From: Acidobacteriota bacterium | GTDB lineage: Bacteria > Acidobacteriota > Thermoanaerobaculia > Multivoradales > JAHEKO01 | Direction: 5' to 3' | Length of the DNA: 64,000 bases | NCBI GenBank assembly: GCA_029862975.1 | Contig: JAOTWP010000006.1 | Span: 1 to 64,000 of the forward strand | Shown here: piece after piece, positions 60,306 to 64,000 of the stretch | Numbering within the stretch: position 1 is the stretch's first letter | Layout of the letters: every line of letters starts with the position of its first letter | Position numbers and translations under genes: made by a program | Notes under the pieces: model-generated | What the model was told of the DNA's origin: nothing | The model's input: the letters and a program-made list of their open reading frames with translations, nothing else | The model's database searches: none

Positions 60306-61013
60306 ATGGTCAGGAGACGACTGGCAAGCTGCACTGCGTTCCTGGTGGTGGCCCTGTGCGCCGCGGCGCCGGGCTCGTCACAGCCCGGGCAAGGGGGAGA
60401 ACGAACCATCTTCTCGTCGGAGGGCGTGCCGCTCTCGACCACCCTCCCGACACCGCCGTCGCTGTACCCGGCGCCGCCGCTCGGACCGGTGGTGACGATC
60501 GACCTGTGGTGCTGCGGCGCCGACCCGCTGTTCTGGAGCGTGAACACGGACTTCTTCTGGGCGACCGCCTTCGACACCAACGACATCGTCGCGACCCACG
60601 TCGTGACCGAGGTGCTGTGGTTCGCCGACGGCGGCGAGGACGAGCAGTACTGGATCGCCCAGGACAACGGCGCCGGCCTTCCCGATCCCACGACCGCCGT
60701 CTTCCTGGGCTCCCAGAGCGTGCCGCCCTCGGGCGGGATGTGGCAGTCGTTCGACGCCAGCGCCGCCGGGGCGACCGTCGATCCGGGGCTGGTCTACTGG
60801 TTCATCCGCGCCGCGCCCGGCCAGGGATTCGACATGACCTGGCAGAGCACGGTCAATCCGGCCCCGCCGGTGGTGGACCCGGTGGCCATCACCATGGACT
60901 TCAACGGCGTGTGGTTCAAGTGGGTCACGGGACAGGGCTGGCACATGGAGTACGAGATCCGCGGCGTGCCCGAGATCATCCCGGTCGAGGTGATCGAGTT
61001 CGAGGTCGAGTAG
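60306..61013 (+). CDS. Secreted hypothetical protein
   Basis: Signal peptide MVRRRLASCTAFLVVALCAAAPGSSQ; GGAGG upstream; long ORF with Trp-rich body DLWCCGADPLFWSVNTDFFWATAFDTNDIVATHVVTEVLWFADGGEDEQYWIA. Confidence 0.7.
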   Translation: MVRRRLASCTAFLVVALCAAAPGSSQPGQGGERTIFSSEGVPLSTTLPTPPSLYPAPPLGPVVTIDLWCCGADPLFWSVNTDFFWATAFDTNDIVATHVVTEVLWFADGGEDEQYWIAQDNGAGLPDPTTAVFLGSQSVPPSGGMWQSFDASAAGATVDPGLVYWFIRAAPGQGFDMTWQSTVNPAPPVVDPVAITMDFNGVWFKWVTGQGWHMEYEIRGVPEIIPVEVIEFEVE

Positions 61014-61038
61014 CGGCCGCGGACCTCTCCGGGGGGCT

Positions 61039-62058
61039 CTACGGGATCACCTCCTTGACGGAGGGCACGCAGAGCCGCTTGATCTTCCACTTGACCCGCA
61101 GCTCCTGCTCGCCGAACTGGTTGCCGACCAGAACGTCGAGGTTGACCTTGCGGGTGGAGAACACGTCGTAGCAGACGAGGTGATCCGTGGGGTTGGCGAC
61201 GCCTTCGCCGTTTTTGTCGGCCGGCGTGCAGATCTCGCGGGCCTTGCCCACCACGACGCCGTCCTCGGCGGTGAACTGGTCGACCAGCGAGACGACCGTC
61301 GGGGGCATGGCCGTGTTCTCGTTGACCATGTAGCAGTCGAAGTGCTCGAGCCCCCCCGCGACCGGACACGGGAAGACCAGGATGTCGTGCCAGTAGTTCC
61401 ACTGGCCGACGAAGCCGGGGAGGTTGTTGGGCAGCGGGATGCCGCCCTGGGCGACGCCGCTCTCGTCGAACTCGAAGGAGACGACCTGGGTGAGGTCGAT
61501 GCCTCCGTCCCAGTAGCCCGTCGCTCCCGCCTGGCCGGGGCCTCCGGAGGCGGCGACGGTCAGCGTCGTGGCGACGTCGGGCGGCAGCCCGCCCGCTCCG
61601 ACCGGCGAGCGCCAGCCTTTCATCACGCCGTTCACGTCCCTGAGCGAGAACGAGATGCTCGTCATCCCCGATCGCGGCCAGGCGGTGAGGGTGATGCACA
61701 TGCCGGTGAAGTCGGGATCCTCGGGCAGCACCAGGTCCCAGGCGGCGATGATCTCGCCGGTGTCCCCCGGATCCCCCCAGCTCATCAGCAGGCCGGGGTG
61801 AGGATCGACGTCCCCCTCCGGCGTCACGAGCTCGTCCAGAAGGAAGAGCTGCGACGGCCGGAAGGCGTCCTCCTGCCCGGGATGGAGCCCCTCGAGCCCT
61901 TCGTTCCACTCGACGACCGGCAGGAACTGCGCCTGCTCCCAGTCGGCAAGCGAGGTCAGATGGATGTCGACCGGCTCGGCCAGAGCCGGGCCCGCCAGCG
62001 CCAGCACCAGCGCGGCCAGGAGCCCTGTCGGAAGCAGCCTGCGGTGGGTCTTGCTCAT
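61039..62058 (-). CDS. Secreted hypothetical protein with C-terminal DUF7450-like region
   Basis: MSKTHRRLLPTGLLAALVLALAGPALAEPVDIHLTS...VGKAREICTPADKNGEGVANPTDHLVCYDVFSTRKVNLDVLVGNQFGEQELRVKWKIKRLCVPSVKEVIP. Confidence 0.75.
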   Translation of the reverse strand: MSKTHRRLLPTGLLAALVLALAGPALAEPVDIHLTSLADWEQAQFLPVVEWNEGLEGLHPGQEDAFRPSQLFLLDELVTPEGDVDPHPGLLMSWGDPGDTGEIIAAWDLVLPEDPDFTGMCITLTAWPRSGMTSISFSLRDVNGVMKGWRSPVGAGGLPPDVATTLTVAASGGPGQAGATGYWDGGIDLTQVVSFEFDESGVAQGGIPLPNNLPGFVGQWNYWHDILVFPCPVAGGLEHFDCYMVNENTAMPPTVVSLVDQFTAEDGVVVGKAREICTPADKNGEGVANPTDHLVCYDVFSTRKVNLDVLVGNQFGEQELRVKWKIKRLCVPSVKEVIP

Positions 62059-62372
62059 CGTCTCGTCTCCTCGGTGGCGCCACCCCGGGATTGGGATGCG
62101 CTCGGCGGCCGGCAGCTCGGCGCTCCGGCCTTCACCCTTCGGCAGCTCGGCGATCTTGGATCTTCGTGGCGGGTCATCCGTCGCGCAGAAGCGAGGACCC
62201 GTGGCTTTGCGACACTGGCTTTGACCAGCTGTGCCGTTGTCGGAGCGTCTTGTAGCTATACACAATGCAGAGTCTGCCACCAGACCCGAAGGGGCAGGCG
62301 GACCCACCCACCCCTAGAGCTAGCCAGCGCCCGGGACCGACGCGCCCGGGGAGGCCTTGCCGCTCGAGGGCC

Positions 62373-62444
62373 GTCGAGGGCCAGGACCAGCACCTCGGCC
62401 CGGCCTCGGTCCTCGCTCGAATAGCTGAGGAAGATGTCGCTCAC
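62373..62444 (-). pseudogene. N-terminal fragment of a TIR-domain protein
   Basis: MSDIFLSYSSEDRGRAEVLVLALD then unrelated sequence (GPRAARPPRARRSRALASS...) and stop; canonical TIR N-terminus followed by abrupt loss of homology. Confidence 0.6.
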
Positions 62445-62670
62445 CGCGCTCCTGTCGCTCCGAGGCTTGATGGACGCTCGGGGAGGGGCCGCCGGCGCCC
62501 CCGCTCATGACTCCCAGGCCGATGGGCGCAGTCTACCGCGGTCTACTGCCGCATCTCCGGGGACCACGCCGGCACACGCAGCGCTCTCGGACCCTCCGGT
62601 GACTCCGGCGATGCCCGTCTCGCTCGACGTCTTCTACAGGGGGCCGCGTGACGCGTTCGAGCGTCGCATC

Positions 62671-63453
62671 CTAGCCCCCGCAGACATCCTCGTACCGGCT
62701 TCCGGGGTCGTGCAGAGCCGCCCCGAGACTCTTCAGGGCAGGCTCAGGGGCCAGCTCGGCGGGCAGGTCGGGCAGCGCCATCAGGCCGGTGACCTCAGCC
62801 TCTACGGTGGCCCGGTCGTCGCAGAAGCAGCGGGCCGCCCCCAGCTGCTCGATGGCTTTGCGGAGCGGCTCTCGCAGGGCCTCCTGGAGACAGGGTTCGG
62901 CGCTCGACCAGGCGGACCCGAGCGCTGCAAGGGACGCATGCGCGGCGCCGGGGCTGGCGCAGCCGCCCAGGTCCCAGGTCTGCACGATCCAGACGCGGTG
63001 AGGGTCTCCCAGGAGCTTGCCCGCCGCCTCGATTACACTGCGGGAGGCCGCCCCCGGCGGCATTCGCCCGGCCAGATCACCGAAGTCCGGCCAGGCGTAG
63101 AAGGTGGCGGCCCCACTCGCCAGCCCGATCGTGGGAAGGGCCTGGTCGAGTTGGTCCACGTCCTCTAGGAAGCGCGCGAACGCGGGGTCGCCGAAGTGCG
63201 CGTCCCGGACGTCCAGCAGGTGCAACCCCAGGTCGGCGGACAGGGGCAGCGCCTCGGCGAGGAGGGCGCACACCAGCTCCAGGTCGCCGCCCGCCGACAG
63301 GGACGAGGCTCGATGAACGGCGACCCGTTCCGCGAGAGTCGGGGGTAGCTCGAGCCCAGGGGGGGCTACCCAGGGCTCGACGTCCGGCGAGTCGAGAGCC
63401 TGGGCCCCGGGGTTCGCACAGCCCCAGGCCAGCACCAGGAGGGTCAGGAACAT
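62671..63453 (-). CDS. Hypothetical lipoprotein
   Basis: MFLTLLVLAWGCANPGAQALDSPDVEPWVAPPG... lipobox-like; 260-aa open frame 3 nt after the M15-like gene stop. Confidence 0.55.
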   Translation of the reverse strand: MFLTLLVLAWGCANPGAQALDSPDVEPWVAPPGLELPPTLAERVAVHRASSLSAGGDLELVCALLAEALPLSADLGLHLLDVRDAHFGDPAFARFLEDVDQLDQALPTIGLASGAATFYAWPDFGDLAGRMPPGAASRSVIEAAGKLLGDPHRVWIVQTWDLGGCASPGAAHASLAALGSAWSSAEPCLQEALREPLRKAIEQLGAARCFCDDRATVEAEVTGLMALPDLPAELAPEPALKSLGAALHDPGSRYEDVCGG

Positions 63454-63456
63454 GTC

Positions 63457-63984
63457 TTACGGCAGCACGAAGTGGGGGCGATCCGCGGCGTGCAAGTTAT
63501 GCACCATCCCCGCGCCGGTGGCGAGGCTGTCGATGCACGGCTCCTCGCCCGCGGCAGGTCCCGGCGCCTGCACGCCCTCCGGGAGCGGGAGCCCGCATTG
63601 CTGGAGGGTCACGCCGGCAGGGAGGGTCCAGGCGATGTCGACCGCATTGCCCAAGCGATGCCGGGAGACCTGGGCCACGGGCCGGTCGACCGCCAGTTGG
63701 TGATTCGTCATCTCCGCGGTTACAGCGGCTCGTATGACGTCACACTCAGGCCCCGGGTGGTTCTGAAGCTCGCGGGCCCGGTCCCAGACCTCCCGGAGGT
63801 GGTCCTGGTAGGCCTGTGGTCGGTATGCCGACGTCAGGGTGGCCGTCCCGCCGGCGCCCTGGATGGCCCCGATGAGAGCGTTGGATGCGTTCTGGAGCGT
63901 GCCGCCGTCGTTGGGCCAGACAATCCGCTGCCCGCCCTCCATGAGGAGTGCCTCGGCGTCCGTGATAGCGGTCAGTGGCTGCAC
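63457..63984 (-). CDS. M15/VanY-like D,D-peptidase domain protein (5' end uncertain, may continue past window)
   Basis: ALIGAIQGAGGTATLTSAYRPQAYQDHLREVWDRARELQ...VSRHRLGNAVDIAWTLP...ADRPHFVLP; S..RP..YQ, SRH..G.A.D, and C-terminal HF. Confidence 0.65.
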   Translation of the reverse strand: MQPLTAITDAEALLMEGGQRIVWPNDGGTLQNASNALIGAIQGAGGTATLTSAYRPQAYQDHLREVWDRARELQNHPGPECDVIRAAVTAEMTNHQLAVDRPVAQVSRHRLGNAVDIAWTLPAGVTLQQCGLPLPEGVQAPGPAAGEEPCIDSLATGAGMVHNLHAADRPHFVLP

Positions 63985-64000
63985 GGGGCATACGGCGGGC

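Noticed and set aside
62434-63168. 244-aa plus-strand ORF
   Set aside because: Antisense to a coherent lipoprotein-like frame; no recognisable domain.
1-64000. tRNA/rRNA genes, transposases, integrases, CRISPR arrays, prophage
   Set aside because: None recognised by eye; a tRNAscan/ISfinder/CRISPR search could not be run, so absence is not proven.

Overview
High-GC (roughly 70%) bacterial window. The gene content (sortilin/BNR giant protein, M36 protease with PxKF tail, GT87 membrane proteins, many secreted orphans) suggests an Acidobacteriota-like genome, but that is inference only. Many long ORFs in the supplied track are antisense or out-of-frame GC artefacts, so I re-delimited genes from protein family motifs, start codons and 4-bp overlaps. 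Main contents: (1) a 7-gene minus-strand operon, 504-9144, coupling a CoxLMS-type molybdenum hydroxylase and CoxG to an amidase, an FdrA (AllF-like) and a DUF1116 (AllG-like) protein; the amidase has no canonical start and is in frame with the 2Fe-2S gene, separated by one TAG. (2) BrnT/BrnA and Phd/PIN toxin-antitoxin pairs plus two truncated PIN remnants. (3) An ECF sigma locus with tiny Cys/His-rich proteins, one of them absent from the ORF track. (4) A cyanophycin cluster, cphB-cphA-extra Mur ligase. (5) Sulfatase and BNR/sortilin proteins. (6) Two GT87-like paralogues flanking an 11-residue-repeat secreted protein. (7) A monoheme / 11-CXXCH / cytochrome b electron-transfer module. (8) A TonB receptor, patatin, PilZ-zinc ribbon, pectinacetylesterase/Notum-like protein and an ACP-FAAL-PlsC fusion. 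(9) A sigma-54 activator divergent from an FG-GAP protein, with a recognisable -24/-12 promoter and a 39-bp inverted repeat at enhancer distance. (10) An ECF sigma with a membrane partner, an M36 protease and secreted orphans. No rRNA, tRNA, CRISPR or transposase was recognised.
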